A DNA stretch of 50,412 nucleotides from Chloroflexota bacterium (GTDB lineage Bacteria > Chloroflexota > UBA11872): assembly GCA_028873795.1 (NCBI GenBank), contig JAPPNP010000052.1, positions 1 to 50,412 on the forward strand, written 5' to 3'. How positions within the stretch are numbered: the stretch's first letter is position 1; the number at the start of each line of letters is the position of its first letter. The translations under genes and the position numbers were made by a program. The notes beneath the pieces are model-generated. The model made no database searches and was not told the DNA's origin. It worked only from the letters and a program-made list of their open reading frames with translations. This document shows positions 41,421-49,633 of the stretch, piece after piece.

Positions 41421-42476
41421 CTACCCCGCCCCGCTCGCCAAGGCGTTGACCTCGTCGGCCGACACGCCCACCTTCTCGGCGCTGTCGAGGTAGAGCTCCC
41501 AGGTCGAGTCGGGAATGTCCAGCGGCTGTCCCGCCAGGGCGCGGCAGGAGGCGCGCTCGAAGTCGCCCGGCACCTGCACTTCGGTGAATCCCGGCGCGGG
41601 ACGCGTGTCGCGCAGGCGCTCCAGGTTGGCGCGGATGCCGCGCCGCACGTCCTCGGCGTCGCCGAAGGCGGCGGGGTCGATCGCCAGCGCGAATCCGCCG
41701 GCGGGGTTCTCGCCGCCCTCCACCGCGGTGCCCACCAGGTTGGCGCCCAGGAGCGACACCATCAGGCCAACGGCATAGCCCTTATGGCCGCCAAACGGCA
41801 CCAGCATCCCGCCCTCGTAGAGTTTCGCCGGGTCGTTGGTCGGTCGCCCGTCCTGGTCCAACAGCCAGCCGTCCGGCACGGGGAGGCCCTTGTCACGGTA
41901 GACCCGCACCTTGCCCTCGGCGGACGCCGTGGTCGCCATGTCGATCAGCATGCCGTCGTCCTCCGCCGCCGGCGCGCCGAAGGTGAATGGCAGCGTGCCC
42001 ACCCGCGGCTCCGCCCCGCCAAACGGGGCCGCGATGTCGGCCGCTCCCCCGGCCCAACCCATGCAGAGAAATGAGATCACGCCCAGCTCGTTGCCAAGCT
42101 CGCCCCACTCGCCCAGGCGGCCGATGTGGGTCACGTTGGTCATGCCGCCAATGGCCACCGACGACTCCTTGGCCTTGGCCGCCACCACGCGCGTGAGCAA
42201 CTCGGCGGCGAAGTGTCCAAAGCCTTGGTTGCCCTGGATGATGACCGTGGTCGCGGTCTCCGAGACGATAGTCGGCCGCTCGGCGGGCTTGATCTTGCCC
42301 TCCAGGATCAGCCCCACGTACTCCGGTACCCGCTGGAACCCGTGCGAGGGGTGCCCCGCCAGGTTCGAGTTGGCCAGCCATTGGGCCAGCTGGTCGGCAA
42401 TGTCGTCCGGCGCTCCGGCGGCCGCGAGGACGCGACTGGAGGCCTCGGTAAGTCCCTCGACAGGAAAGCTGGGCAT
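41421..42476 (-). CDS. Ldh-family NAD(P)-dependent dehydrogenase, paralogue B
   Basis: 351 residues, the same family and domain order as the enzyme at 37975, but clearly divergent. A-G-H-P-S-H-G (about 36-42), N-V-T-H-I-G-R-L-G-E-W (about 112-122), P-F-G-G-A-E-P and G-H-K-G-Y-A-V (about 227-233) are visible. ATG 42476 has AGAGGA nine bases upstream. It is divergent from the Fe-alcohol dehydrogenase gene, with 100 bases between starts. Two-hydroxy-acid oxidation is expected; the side-chain pocket differs from paralogue A, so the two probably use different acids. Confidence 0.88.
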   Translation of the reverse strand: MPSFPVEGLTEASSRVLAAAGAPDDIADQLAQWLANSNLAGHPSHGFQRVPEYVGLILEGKIKPAERPTIVSETATTVIIQGNQGFGHFAAELLTRVVAAKAKESSVAIGGMTNVTHIGRLGEWGELGNELGVISFLCMGWAGGAADIAAPFGGAEPRVGTLPFTFGAPAAEDDGMLIDMATTASAEGKVRVYRDKGLPVPDGWLLDQDGRPTNDPAKLYEGGMLVPFGGHKGYAVGLMVSLLGANLVGTAVEGGENPAGGFALAIDPAAFGDAEDVRRGIRANLERLRDTRPAPGFTEVQVPGDFERASCRALAGQPLDIPDSTWELYLDSAEKVGVSADEVNALASGAG

Positions 42477-42577
42477 GAATGCGGATCCTCTCGCACCGCC
42501 GTGCGTGAGCATGGTACGCGCCCGCCCGGTCATCGGCGCATAATGGCGAGCTTGCCGGCGCAGCGGGACTTGCGGCT

Positions 42578-43741
42578 ATGACATTCGGCCCTTCACCTTC
42601 GACCTTTCGCACTACCCCCACGCTCGTCTTCGGACGTGGGGCGATCCTCGAACTGCCGGATCAGCTGCGCCGCGCCGGCGCCGGTCGCGTCTTGATCGTC
42701 ACCGATCCCGGCGTTGCGGCGTGTGGCGTGCTGGCGCAGGTCGAGGAGCTGCTCAACGACACCGGAATCTCCTACGGCGTCTATACCGGCGTGGTGCCCG
42801 AACCGCCCAGCCCGAGCGTGGACGCCTGCGCCGAGGCCGTCGCGGCCGACGGCGCCGACGTGGTCGTGGGGCTTGGCGGCGGCAGCGCGATGGACACCTC
42901 GCAGATCGCCGCCTGCCTGGTGACCAACGGCGGCACGACGGAGGACTGGCTGGGCGTCGAGATCCTCGAGAAGCCGGGCATTCCCACCATCAGCGTGCCG
43001 ACCACCTCCGGCACCGCGTCGGAACTGACGGGCAACGCGGTCATCGTGCTGGCGGACCAGTCCAACAAGATGTCCGTCGTGAGCCCCTTCATCTACCCAA
43101 AGGCGGCGATCGTCGACCCGGCGCTCACTGACTCGGTGCCGCCGGACGTCACCGCCGCCACGGGAATGGACACCTTCTGCCACGCCACTGAATCGTTCAT
43201 TTCAGTCAGGGCCACGCCGCACACGCGCCTCTACGCCGCCGAGTCCATGCGGCGCGTCGTGGAGTACCTGCCGCGCGCGGTGGCCGACGGCAGCGACACC
43301 GAGGCCCGCGACGAGCTGGCCTACGCCTGCGTCATGGCCGGCTACACCCTGGCCAACGCCGGCACGATCATCGTCCACGCCATGGCGCACGCCATCGGCG
43401 CCTGGGCCAAGATCCCGCACGGCGTGGCCAACACCCTCTGCCTGCTGCCCGTGATGGCCTTCTGCGCCGAGCGCGTGCCCGCGCTCGTGGGCGGCATGGC
43501 CGGGCCGCTGGGCGCGCCGAACGGCGCCGGCGACGCGGACCGCGCTCAGGCGACGTTGGACGCCATGCGCGGGCTGATCGATGGCATCGGTCTGTCCACG
43601 CGCCTCGGCGAGGCCGGCGTGCAGCGCGACTGGCTGCCCGAGGTGGCCCGCGTCACCCACGGCAGCCGCCGCCTCATGGACCAAAGCCCCGCCCAACCCA
43701 CCGAGGCCGAGCTCCTGGCCATGCTCGAGGCGGCGTTCTAG
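42578..43741 (+). CDS. Iron-containing alcohol dehydrogenase
   Basis: 387 residues, group III alcohol dehydrogenase. NAD-binding G-G-G-S-A-M-D is at about 106-112, and P-T-T-S-G-T-A-S-E (about 147-155) follows. Metal ligands are in G-M-D-T-F-C-H-A-T-E, H-A-M-A-H-A-I-G (two histidines, about 270-277) and P-H-G (about 284-286). The T-F-R-T-T-P-T-L-V-F-G-R-G start is typical. Likely oxidises or reduces an alcohol or 2-oxo compound such as lactaldehyde, propanediol or maleylacetate type. The start ATG 42578 has no strong ribosome binding site. Three bases separate its stop from the end of the convergent Fic gene. Confidence 0.92.
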   Translation: MTFGPSPSTFRTTPTLVFGRGAILELPDQLRRAGAGRVLIVTDPGVAACGVLAQVEELLNDTGISYGVYTGVVPEPPSPSVDACAEAVAADGADVVVGLGGGSAMDTSQIAACLVTNGGTTEDWLGVEILEKPGIPTISVPTTSGTASELTGNAVIVLADQSNKMSVVSPFIYPKAAIVDPALTDSVPPDVTAATGMDTFCHATESFISVRATPHTRLYAAESMRRVVEYLPRAVADGSDTEARDELAYACVMAGYTLANAGTIIVHAMAHAIGAWAKIPHGVANTLCLLPVMAFCAERVPALVGGMAGPLGAPNGAGDADRAQATLDAMRGLIDGIGLSTRLGEAGVQRDWLPEVARVTHGSRRLMDQSPAQPTEAELLAMLEAAF

Positions 43742-43744
43742 GCG

Positions 43745-44884
43745 CTACGGCTCAGCGAACAAGGCCATGATCTCGACGTGAGGGACGAGTTGGCCATCGC
43801 GCTCTATGAGCAACTCGTGCTCTTGCAGCGTTCGAAGGTCTCGCTGCGTGGTCCTAACTCCCACGCGGCGATACACGCTGCCAATGATGTTGGGTGAATC
43901 CAAGCTGCCGTGGGGCGCTCTCGCGAGCTGCGCGCTCGTGAGGCGCCTGATGAGATCCAGCATCCGCGCCCGCCGCCGATCCCCAAGTCCGGGCACCTCG
44001 TCGAGCGTCTGGCGGGCGTACTCGTGGAAAGCGATGACTTGAATCATGGCCATCAACTCGCGCCGCACCTGCTCAAGCTCGCTTGCCAGGCCCTCGACTG
44101 CGAAGAGCGCGAAATCGGTAAGGTCGCCGCCTGACCGGAAACGCGCCGCCGTCAGGGCGTCCAAATATGCGTCTCGGTTCTGGTAGTAGAAATTCGCCAG
44201 CGAGTAGAACCCAAAGGCGTTGATGCCGGCGCGATAGAGCATGAAGCTTTCGACACCGCGTGATGCTCGCCCGTTTCCGTCGCCGAACGGGTGGATGCTC
44301 GCTACGTAGAAGTGCGCGATGGCCGCTCGGACAATCGGGTCCCAGGCGGCTGCTTCGCCTTGGTCGAACCAGTGGACGAAGTCGGTCATGAGTTGTCGGA
44401 CCTCGTCGCCGCTGGCCGGAGGACGATAGTCGCCGGCGGATACGGCGTGGTCCCGATATTGGCCCGGCTCGTTGCCTCGGTAGGGCACACCCTCAGTCGT
44501 AAGCCGATGGATTTCCCGGATGAGCGGTTCGTCAAGCCGCCGCTGAGGGTTATCGCCCAGTTCACGCCGTACGAATTCGAGCACCGCCTGGGCATTGCGC
44601 GTTTCGCGCTCGTCGCGTGACCGGTCGGCCGGCAAGACCTTGACATCTGCCGGAGCGTCCAGCACTTCGAGCGCCTCGGTCTCTGAGATACGCGTTCCCT
44701 CGATGGCCGCCGTGCCGCGAACGGCGCGTGCGATGTTGAGCGCGTTGAGGCGTCGTCGCACGCCAACCGTCACCGGGATGCCGCGAATGGTTTCGGCGAT
44801 CGCGCGCGACCGCTCAATCGCCCGCACGAGCCGCGGCTCATCGACACGAATGTGGACATTGAAGTGAACATCCCAACTCGGCAT
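43745..44884 (-). CDS. Fic-family AMP transferase with N-terminal inhibitory helix and winged HTH
   Basis: 379 residues. The Fic motif H-P-F-G-D-G-N-G-R-A-S-R begins at His198, so transferase catalysis is intact; most Fic proteins move AMP from ATP to a protein hydroxyl. Before it, T-A-A-I-E-G (58-63) is a perfect inhibitory (S/T)xxxE(G/N) motif, putting this in class II with built-in self-inhibition. The last 90 residues form a winged-helix region (S-P-N-I-I-G-S-V-Y-R-R-V-G-V). I chose ATG 44884; GTG 44893 and TTG 44896 are possible. Three CGCGACA half-sites just upstream (44908-44979) suggest that the wHTH regulates its own gene. Confidence 0.92.
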   Translation of the reverse strand: MPSWDVHFNVHIRVDEPRLVRAIERSRAIAETIRGIPVTVGVRRRLNALNIARAVRGTAAIEGTRISETEALEVLDAPADVKVLPADRSRDERETRNAQAVLEFVRRELGDNPQRRLDEPLIREIHRLTTEGVPYRGNEPGQYRDHAVSAGDYRPPASGDEVRQLMTDFVHWFDQGEAAAWDPIVRAAIAHFYVASIHPFGDGNGRASRGVESFMLYRAGINAFGFYSLANFYYQNRDAYLDALTAARFRSGGDLTDFALFAVEGLASELEQVRRELMAMIQVIAFHEYARQTLDEVPGLGDRRRARMLDLIRRLTSAQLARAPHGSLDSPNIIGSVYRRVGVRTTQRDLRTLQEHELLIERDGQLVPHVEIMALFAEP

Positions 44885-44907
44885 GCTGCTCACCAAGCGA
44901 CAAGGGA

Positions 44908-44979
44908 CGCGACAATGACGCGGTGACTGTCGCGTTATTCAAACCTGTTATTTGCTAGTTTTTCACGCGACAGTGTCGC
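44908..44979. promoter_or_regulatory. Palindromic operator cluster upstream of fic
   Basis: CGCGACA (44908-44914) faces TGTCGCG (44928-44934) across 13 bases. Then GCGACA-G-TGTCGC (44967-44979) is a 13-bp palindrome of the same half-site. They lie 25-95 bases before the fic start in a short AT-rich stretch. The same half-site in both palindromes points to one dimeric regulator, most simply the Fic protein's own winged helix. Confidence 0.6.
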
Positions 44980-45016
44980 CGTCAATATCGCGCGTAGATG
45001 CTTGGCGAAACCGCCC

Positions 45017-46123
45017 CTAGCCCCCACCACCCGTCACGAACGCCCTGATTTCGTCGCCCGTCAGGCCGTCGATGCCCAGGTCGGCCAGGGTGCGCCGGTT
45101 GGTGTCCAATGGCTCCTGCAGCACGGTCAGGCCCAGCGCCACCACGGCGTCGATGATCGGCGTTGGGACGCCCAGCGCGGCGCCCAGACCGGACCACGCG
45201 CGCAGGCCGTAGGGCACGTCCTCCGACAGCCAGCGCGTGTCGAGCTGGCCGGGGGCCTTCAGCGCGGTCAGCATCGCGCTGCCGTTGATGGTGGCCCAGA
45301 GATCGGGCGGCTCGGCGCGGGGACCGAACCCGGCGGCGTGGAAGGCCTCGGCGGCGTCCGGCAGGTCGTGGCCCAGCGCCGCGGCCACCGCGCGGCGCTC
45401 CGCGTCCAGCGCCATGATCGCCCGCACCACGCCCGGCGTGACGCCCTCGTCGTAGAAGTAGAACTCCCCGCGCGAGCGCTCGACGCGCCCGGCGTTGAGC
45501 AACACGCCCGGCGGGTGGACGACGGGGTTCATCGCGCTCAAGCCGCAGGCCAGCACGTCGGGAACGGGCGTGATGCCGGGGAACAGCCGGGCCAGTCGCT
45601 CATGAACTTGCGCCGTCGCCGAGGACGGAAACACGCCCAGGCCCATTGCCGGCACCACGCCCCAGATCGTGGCTCCATCGGGCTGCGTCTTGCGGCAGAC
45701 GTAGGGCGCGGTGTCGGTCTCCGCGATCGGAATTTCGGGCGCGCCGGCCTCGCGCAGCAGGCGCGCCACCTCCAGCGCCCCGAGCGTGCCGGGCATCAGC
45801 GTCAGGATGTGGCTCGGGCGAATGTGCGGGGCGAGCGCCCGCGCCCACGGCGCATGGCCATAGGCCGGCACGATGAGCAACAGGTCGTCCGACGCGGCGG
45901 CGGCGGCCCCGACGTCGTCGGTGATCATGTCGATGCGCGCCGCGCCCGTGTGCGCCGCGCCGTGCAACTCGATCACACGGTCATCTCGCACGGGATCGAG
46001 GGCTTCGCCGAATGCCGGCAGCTCGCCCAGGGTGACCGAGTGCCCGGCCAGCGTCAGGTTGGCCGCTGTGGCGAACCCGGTATTGCCGGCACCCAACACC
46101 ACCACCGATTCACCCGGCGCCAT
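45017..46123 (-). CDS. NAD/NADP octopine/nopaline dehydrogenase-family protein
   Basis: 368 residues. N-terminal Rossmann fold with V-V-V-L-G-A-G-N-T-G (7-16). The C-terminal helical domain has N-P-V-V-H-P-P-G-V-L-L-N-A-G (about 199-212) and the family's F-Y-D-E-G-V-T-P (about 222-230), as in opine dehydrogenases and related ketopantoate-type reductases. These reduce imines between an amino acid and a 2-oxo acid, or a keto group. ATG 46123 has GGGAGG five bases upstream, which fixes the start. Divergent from the D-2-hydroxyacid dehydrogenase gene. Substrate unknown. Confidence 0.86.
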   Translation of the reverse strand: MAPGESVVVLGAGNTGFATAANLTLAGHSVTLGELPAFGEALDPVRDDRVIELHGAAHTGAARIDMITDDVGAAAAASDDLLLIVPAYGHAPWARALAPHIRPSHILTLMPGTLGALEVARLLREAGAPEIPIAETDTAPYVCRKTQPDGATIWGVVPAMGLGVFPSSATAQVHERLARLFPGITPVPDVLACGLSAMNPVVHPPGVLLNAGRVERSRGEFYFYDEGVTPGVVRAIMALDAERRAVAAALGHDLPDAAEAFHAAGFGPRAEPPDLWATINGSAMLTALKAPGQLDTRWLSEDVPYGLRAWSGLGAALGVPTPIIDAVVALGLTVLQEPLDTNRRTLADLGIDGLTGDEIRAFVTGGGG

Positions 46124-46247
46124 CGCAGCCTCCCGACTCACGGCTCTCCAATTCGACGCGGCACAGTATGACGTCTATCGCTGCGCGTCCGCAGTCAGGG
46201 CGTGCGGTACGGTGCCCGCAGGCTCGTATCCAGGCGGGGGCCGTCGC

Positions 46248-47282
46248 ATGTCCGACAAGAAGTTTCGGGTCGCGCTGGCCGACGGGCTGCGCTACGCCTC
46301 GGTGCTCGACTTCACGCACCTGCTCGACGCCGTCGGCGCGACGCTGACGGTCGTCGACGCGCCCACCTCGGATGACGAGGCCGTGGAGCGGCTGGCGGGC
46401 TTCGACGGAATCATCTGGCCGCACGGCCCCTATCGACTGACGCCGTTCGACCGGCTCCCCGCCCTGCAGGGCGTCATAGCCCCCACGGTGGGTGTGGACC
46501 ACGTCGACCTGGACGCGGCCACCGCCGCCGGCGTGGTGGTGGGCAATCTCCCGGCCTTCGCCACCGAGCAGACGGCGGACGCGGCCATGTTCCTCATCAT
46601 CGGCTCGGTGCGGCGGGTGCCGCAGATGTGGGCGCAATGGCGCCAGGGAAACCGCGCCATCCCGGCCTGGGAGGCCCAAATCAGACCCATCGGCGATATG
46701 CGCGGGGCCACCCTGGCGCTGATCGGATTCGGTCGCATCGCGCGGGCGGTGGCGGTGCGGGCGCAGAGCTTCGGCATGCGCTGCATCGCCTACGGACCCA
46801 CGGTGTCGCCCTGGGAGGCCGCGTCGCTCGGCGTCGAGCTGGTCGACCTGGACACGGCCTTCACCACGGGTGACGTGGTGTCCGTGCACCTGCCGCTGAA
46901 CGCCGGCACGCATCACTTCGTGGACGGCGATCTCCTGGCCCGCATGAAGTCGTCCGCCGTGCTCATCAACGTCTCGCGCGGAGCGGTGGTCGACGAGGCG
47001 GCGCTGTTGGAAGCGCTGCAGACCGGTCGCATCGCCGGCGCCGGATTGGACGTCTTCGAGCAGGAGCCGGTGACGCCGGACAATCCGCTGGTGGACATGC
47101 CCAACGTGCTCTGGCTGCCGCACGCGGGTGGCTCGTCCGAGGAGGGCATCCGCCGCGTGGGCGAGGGCTCAGCCGAGCAAATGGCCTGGCTGGCCCAGGG
47201 CTACTGGCCGCGCCATGTGGCAAATCCTGGGGTCAGCCCCAGAGTTCCCCTGCGGCGCCGGGGCTATCCGGAGCGCGGCTGA
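46248..47282 (+). CDS. D-2-hydroxyacid dehydrogenase, NAD-dependent
   Basis: 344 residues of the phosphoglycerate/glycerate/hydroxypyruvate reductase family. G-F-G-R-I-A (160-165) is the NAD motif; catalytic residues are Arg244 (N-V-S-R-G), Glu273 (D-V-F-E-Q-E-P) and His292 (L-P-H-A-G-G). V-G-V-D-H-V-D-L (81-88) is the other signature. The C-terminus extends about 25 residues past the usual end, rich in Arg and Pro. The start is ATG 46248. No ACT domain, so serine-pathway PGDH regulation is absent. Reduces a 2-oxo acid or oxidises a D-2-hydroxy acid; the neighbouring dehydrogenases suggest hydroxy-acid catabolism. Confidence 0.9.
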   Translation: MSDKKFRVALADGLRYASVLDFTHLLDAVGATLTVVDAPTSDDEAVERLAGFDGIIWPHGPYRLTPFDRLPALQGVIAPTVGVDHVDLDAATAAGVVVGNLPAFATEQTADAAMFLIIGSVRRVPQMWAQWRQGNRAIPAWEAQIRPIGDMRGATLALIGFGRIARAVAVRAQSFGMRCIAYGPTVSPWEAASLGVELVDLDTAFTTGDVVSVHLPLNAGTHHFVDGDLLARMKSSAVLINVSRGAVVDEAALLEALQTGRIAGAGLDVFEQEPVTPDNPLVDMPNVLWLPHAGGSSEEGIRRVGEGSAEQMAWLAQGYWPRHVANPGVSPRVPLRRRGYPERG

Positions 47283-47338
47283 CCGAGCAGTTTGCGTAGT
47301 CGCGGAGAGTCTCGATGAGCAAGTCGAGCGAGACGGTC

Positions 47339-47749
47339 CTATGGCGCGTCGATTCTCCGATCCACGAATTGGAGGGCTGCGCGCGTGAGCAATCCCGAAC
47401 GCGACTCGCCTTCCCGACTCGCGGCCTCATCGACGATCGACAGCACGCGAGCCGGCATGGTGACGTTGACGCGGATGGTTTTGCTGGAGAGTCTTGAGAC
47501 GTCCACGTCTACCAGTGCCCAGATTCCATCCGCATAGTCGGCGTTGGCTTGATGGAGCTCTAGCCGGTCCCGCTCGGGAATGGGCTCGCCGTCCATGAGC
47601 AAGCCTTCGACGTGGCAAGCGATAGCTTCATGGGCTGACGCGATGGCTTCCTCGGGCGTATCGCCCGCCGAAAAGCAACCCGGCAGATCAGGCACCGTGA
47701 CTCCATAGCCGGTTCCGTCATCTTTGTGAAGGACTACTGGAAACTGCAT
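47339..47749 (-). CDS. hicB: HicB-type antitoxin with RHH domain
   Basis: 136 residues. The degraded RNase-H-like HicB domain is clear: F-P-V-V-L-H-K-D-D-G-T-G-Y-G-V-T-V-P-D-L-P-G-C (about 3-25), then G-D-T-P-E-E-A-I-A (about 29-37). The C-terminal part (about 90-136) starts R-V-N-V-T-M-P and has S-G-L-L-T-R-A-A-L, a ribbon-helix-helix DNA-binding domain. ATG 47749 overlaps the HicA stop by one base (TGATG). It neutralises HicA and represses the operon. Longer frames upstream lie inside hicA and are rejected. Confidence 0.92.
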   Translation of the reverse strand: MQFPVVLHKDDGTGYGVTVPDLPGCFSAGDTPEEAIASAHEAIACHVEGLLMDGEPIPERDRLELHQANADYADGIWALVDVDVSRLSSKTIRVNVTMPARVLSIVDEAASREGESRSGLLTRAALQFVDRRIDAP

Positions 47750-47943
47750 CAGCGGCTCTCCCATGGCCAGCCGGCTTGGCGGTAGATACTCCGCAGCGTG
47801 CCGATCGGAATGTCCTTGGTCGGATGCTTGACCGTGACCCGTCCGGGTCTCTCGGGATGCGTGTAGTGGTGGTGGCTTCCCCTCACGTTCCGACGTACCC
47901 AGCCGTCTCGACGCAGGCGGCGCAGGACTTCGCGGCTGTCCAC
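47749..47943 (-). CDS. hicA: HicA mRNA interferase toxin
   Basis: 64 residues from GTG 47943. The double-stranded-RNA-binding-like fold has the catalytic histidine in V-R-G-S-H-H-H-Y-T-H-P (His24), and the G-R-V-T-V-K-H-P and D-I-P-I-G-T-L-R-S-I blocks (about 34-57) are intact. The longer frame from 47961 would start inside the operator and promoter, so GTG 47943, one base from the predicted transcription start, is preferred: a leaderless mRNA. Coupled to hicB by a 1-base overlap. Toxin-first order is typical of hicAB. Confidence 0.9.
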   Translation of the reverse strand: MDSREVLRRLRRDGWVRRNVRGSHHHYTHPERPGRVTVKHPTKDIPIGTLRSIYRQAGWPWESR

Positions 47944-47978
47944 GGTGTGTAATATACACACCGCCTCGACAATTTCAA
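47944..47978 (-). promoter_or_regulatory. hicAB promoter and operator palindrome
   Basis: Minus-strand TTGAAA (47973-47978) and TATATT (47951-47956) are 16 bases apart, a good sigma-70-type promoter. An 8-bp-arm palindrome GGTGTGTA/TACACACC with a 3-base centre (47944-47962) covers the -10 box and the start, so a bound repressor would block transcription. Predicted +1 is 47944, directly next to the hicA GTG. Confidence 0.7.
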
Positions 47979-48019
47979 CCGTGCAGACCGCCCGGCGACG
48001 AGGCTGGAATCGATGAAAC

Positions 48020-48094
<75 letters not shown>

Positions 48095-48539
48095 CGTCAT
48101 TCTACCCGTTGGCGGTTCTGAAAACCCTAGTTCTCGGCGTTTGGCCGTGGGTGTGTTTGATTGGTGAGCCGCGAAACCCCTCACCCCAACCCTCTCCCCG
48201 TGGGAGAGGGAGAAGAGGGTCTCCCCGTGGAGACCTTTGCGTAACCCTTCGTCATTCCCGCGAAGAGCCTGCCCCGTACTCGATACGGGGCGGGAATCCA
48301 CCCTTCAGTGAACCTGGGGGCGGACAGGATGCGCCCGGTCATCCCCAATCCCGGCTGGATTCTGCAAAGGTCTCCCGTGGGAGAGGGAAAAGAAGGTCCC
48401 CCGTGGGAGAGGGAGAAGCTGGGGGCTCTCCTTCGGGGGAAAGGAAGCTGATCAAACTCGCCCACCAACCGGCGCATGAGCGGCCGCAGCAACCACGCCC
48501 GGTGTTGACAACCTGACGCCCACCCCGTTCGATGCGGCC
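48095..48539. repeat. Intergenic gap with a nested palindrome
   Basis: About 445 bases without a supportable gene. A composite palindrome at 48250-48299 has outer arms CGTCATTCCCG and CGGGAATCC around an inner palindrome CCCCGTA/TACGGGG (48272-48290). CCTCTCCCCGTGGGAGAGGG near 48192-48211 is a further hairpin and is echoed near 48375 and 48398. The flank GCGTAACCCTTCGTCATTCC is shared with the palindrome at 1142. Confidence 0.65.
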
Positions 48540-49115
48540 ATGACTCTGTTCTCTTCAACTCGCGAGCGGCGGCTCTGGGCCTGGACGCTGCTCGTGGTGG
48601 CGGCGATCTACTCCACCCTGGGTCTGGCGTCAACGCTGGCCGGGCTGCTGCGCGACAGCGGTGTTCTCACGCCTCAATTCGTCCTCGCCATGCTGCTGAT
48701 TGGCGCGGCCGTGGTTACCCGGGGCCTGACCTGGCGGCCGGGCGGTCTTGAGATCGCCGTGGCGTTGGGCGTCGCGGCCGTCTACGGGCTGGTGTTCGTG
48801 CGGATGGCGCTGGAGACGGAGCGCAGCCATCTCATCGAGTACGGCGTGGTGGCGCTCCTGATCTACGAAGCGCTCACGGAGCGCGCCAGTCAGGGCCGCC
48901 GCGTTCCCCTGCCCGCCGCGCTCGCCTTCCTGGCGGCGGTGGCGATCGGCGCGGCGGACGAGGGCATCCAGTGGTTCGTGCCCATCCGCGTGTTCGACCC
49001 GCTGGACATCCTGTTCAACGCGCTGGCGGCCTTCATGGCCGTGGCGGGCAGCGTGGCGCTGGCCTGGGCGCGGCGGCGGACCTGGCGATCACGCCGCGGG
49101 TCGTCGAATCCGTAG
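48540..49115 (+). CDS. VanZ-like membrane protein, paralogue B
   Basis: 191 residues, paralogue of the protein at 36092. E-R-R-L-W-A-W-T-L-L-V-V (9-20) is shared with it almost exactly. H-L-I-E-Y-G-V-V-A-L-L-I-Y-E-A-L (about 98-113) and D-E-G-I-Q-W-F-V-P-I-R-V-F-D-P (about 140-154) are the VanZ blocks. Five or six membrane helices. Here the glutamine-tryptophan pair typical of the family (E-G-I-Q-W) is kept, while paralogue A has E-G-V-Q-A. The start is ATG 48540 with no clear ribosome binding site. Confidence 0.82.
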   Translation: MTLFSSTRERRLWAWTLLVVAAIYSTLGLASTLAGLLRDSGVLTPQFVLAMLLIGAAVVTRGLTWRPGGLEIAVALGVAAVYGLVFVRMALETERSHLIEYGVVALLIYEALTERASQGRRVPLPAALAFLAAVAIGAADEGIQWFVPIRVFDPLDILFNALAAFMAVAGSVALAWARRRTWRSRRGSSNP

Positions 49116-49203
49116 GAACACCCGCGCAGCGTCAAGCGGGCAACCCCAAGGGTTGCCCCTACACCGGACGATCGATCAGACGTCGGGAGCGTCGAGACTC
49201 CCG

Positions 49204-49536
49204 TCAGGGTCCTTCACCGGTACCGAGCAGGTCTTCGGTTTCCCACTCGTCTTCGAATTCCATGATCTCGTCCCACCGTTCGAGGAGTGGTTTGTAGTCC
49301 TGCCACCAGGCCTGGTAGGAGCCGGAGCCTGTTGTCTCTTTCCAACGCTCACGGCTTTCCCAGAACTGCTGCGTCAGGTAGGACCTCGTGCCGTCAATGT
49401 GCAGGAGCCCCAGCCCGAGGCAGCCGGTTAGCTTCGCGTAGTGAGGCTGGAACTCGTCACGTACGAGCTTGACGAGTTCCGATTCCGTTCGCCCCTCTCT
49501 CAGCGACCAGCGTTTGAATGTGATGAACATGAACAT
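49204..49536 (-). CDS. Small dimeric alpha/beta-barrel-like protein
   Basis: 110 residues from ATG 49536 (ATG 49530 is an alternative). The pattern of short strands (M-F-I-T-F-K-R-W; C-L-G-L-G-L-L; S-Y-L-T-Q-Q-F-W-E-S) alternating with helices resembles the antibiotic-biosynthesis-monooxygenase (ABM) or stress-responsive barrel fold. The F-W-E-S-R-E-R-W-K-E motif (about 58-67) is typical of such proteins. Function unknown. It is on the same strand as the rnpB gene, about 100 bases downstream of it. Confidence 0.6.
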   Translation of the reverse strand: MFMFITFKRWSLREGRTESELVKLVRDEFQPHYAKLTGCLGLGLLHIDGTRSYLTQQFWESRERWKETTGSGSYQAWWQDYKPLLERWDEIMEFEDEWETEDLLGTGEGP

Positions 49537-49633
49537 GTTGACGCTGCCCGGTAGCCCAGCCTGGGAGACGTCACCGCAGCCCGTCCCGCGCTGCACGCAG
49601 CGCGGGCCACCGAAGAATGAGAGAGGCGGGCGC

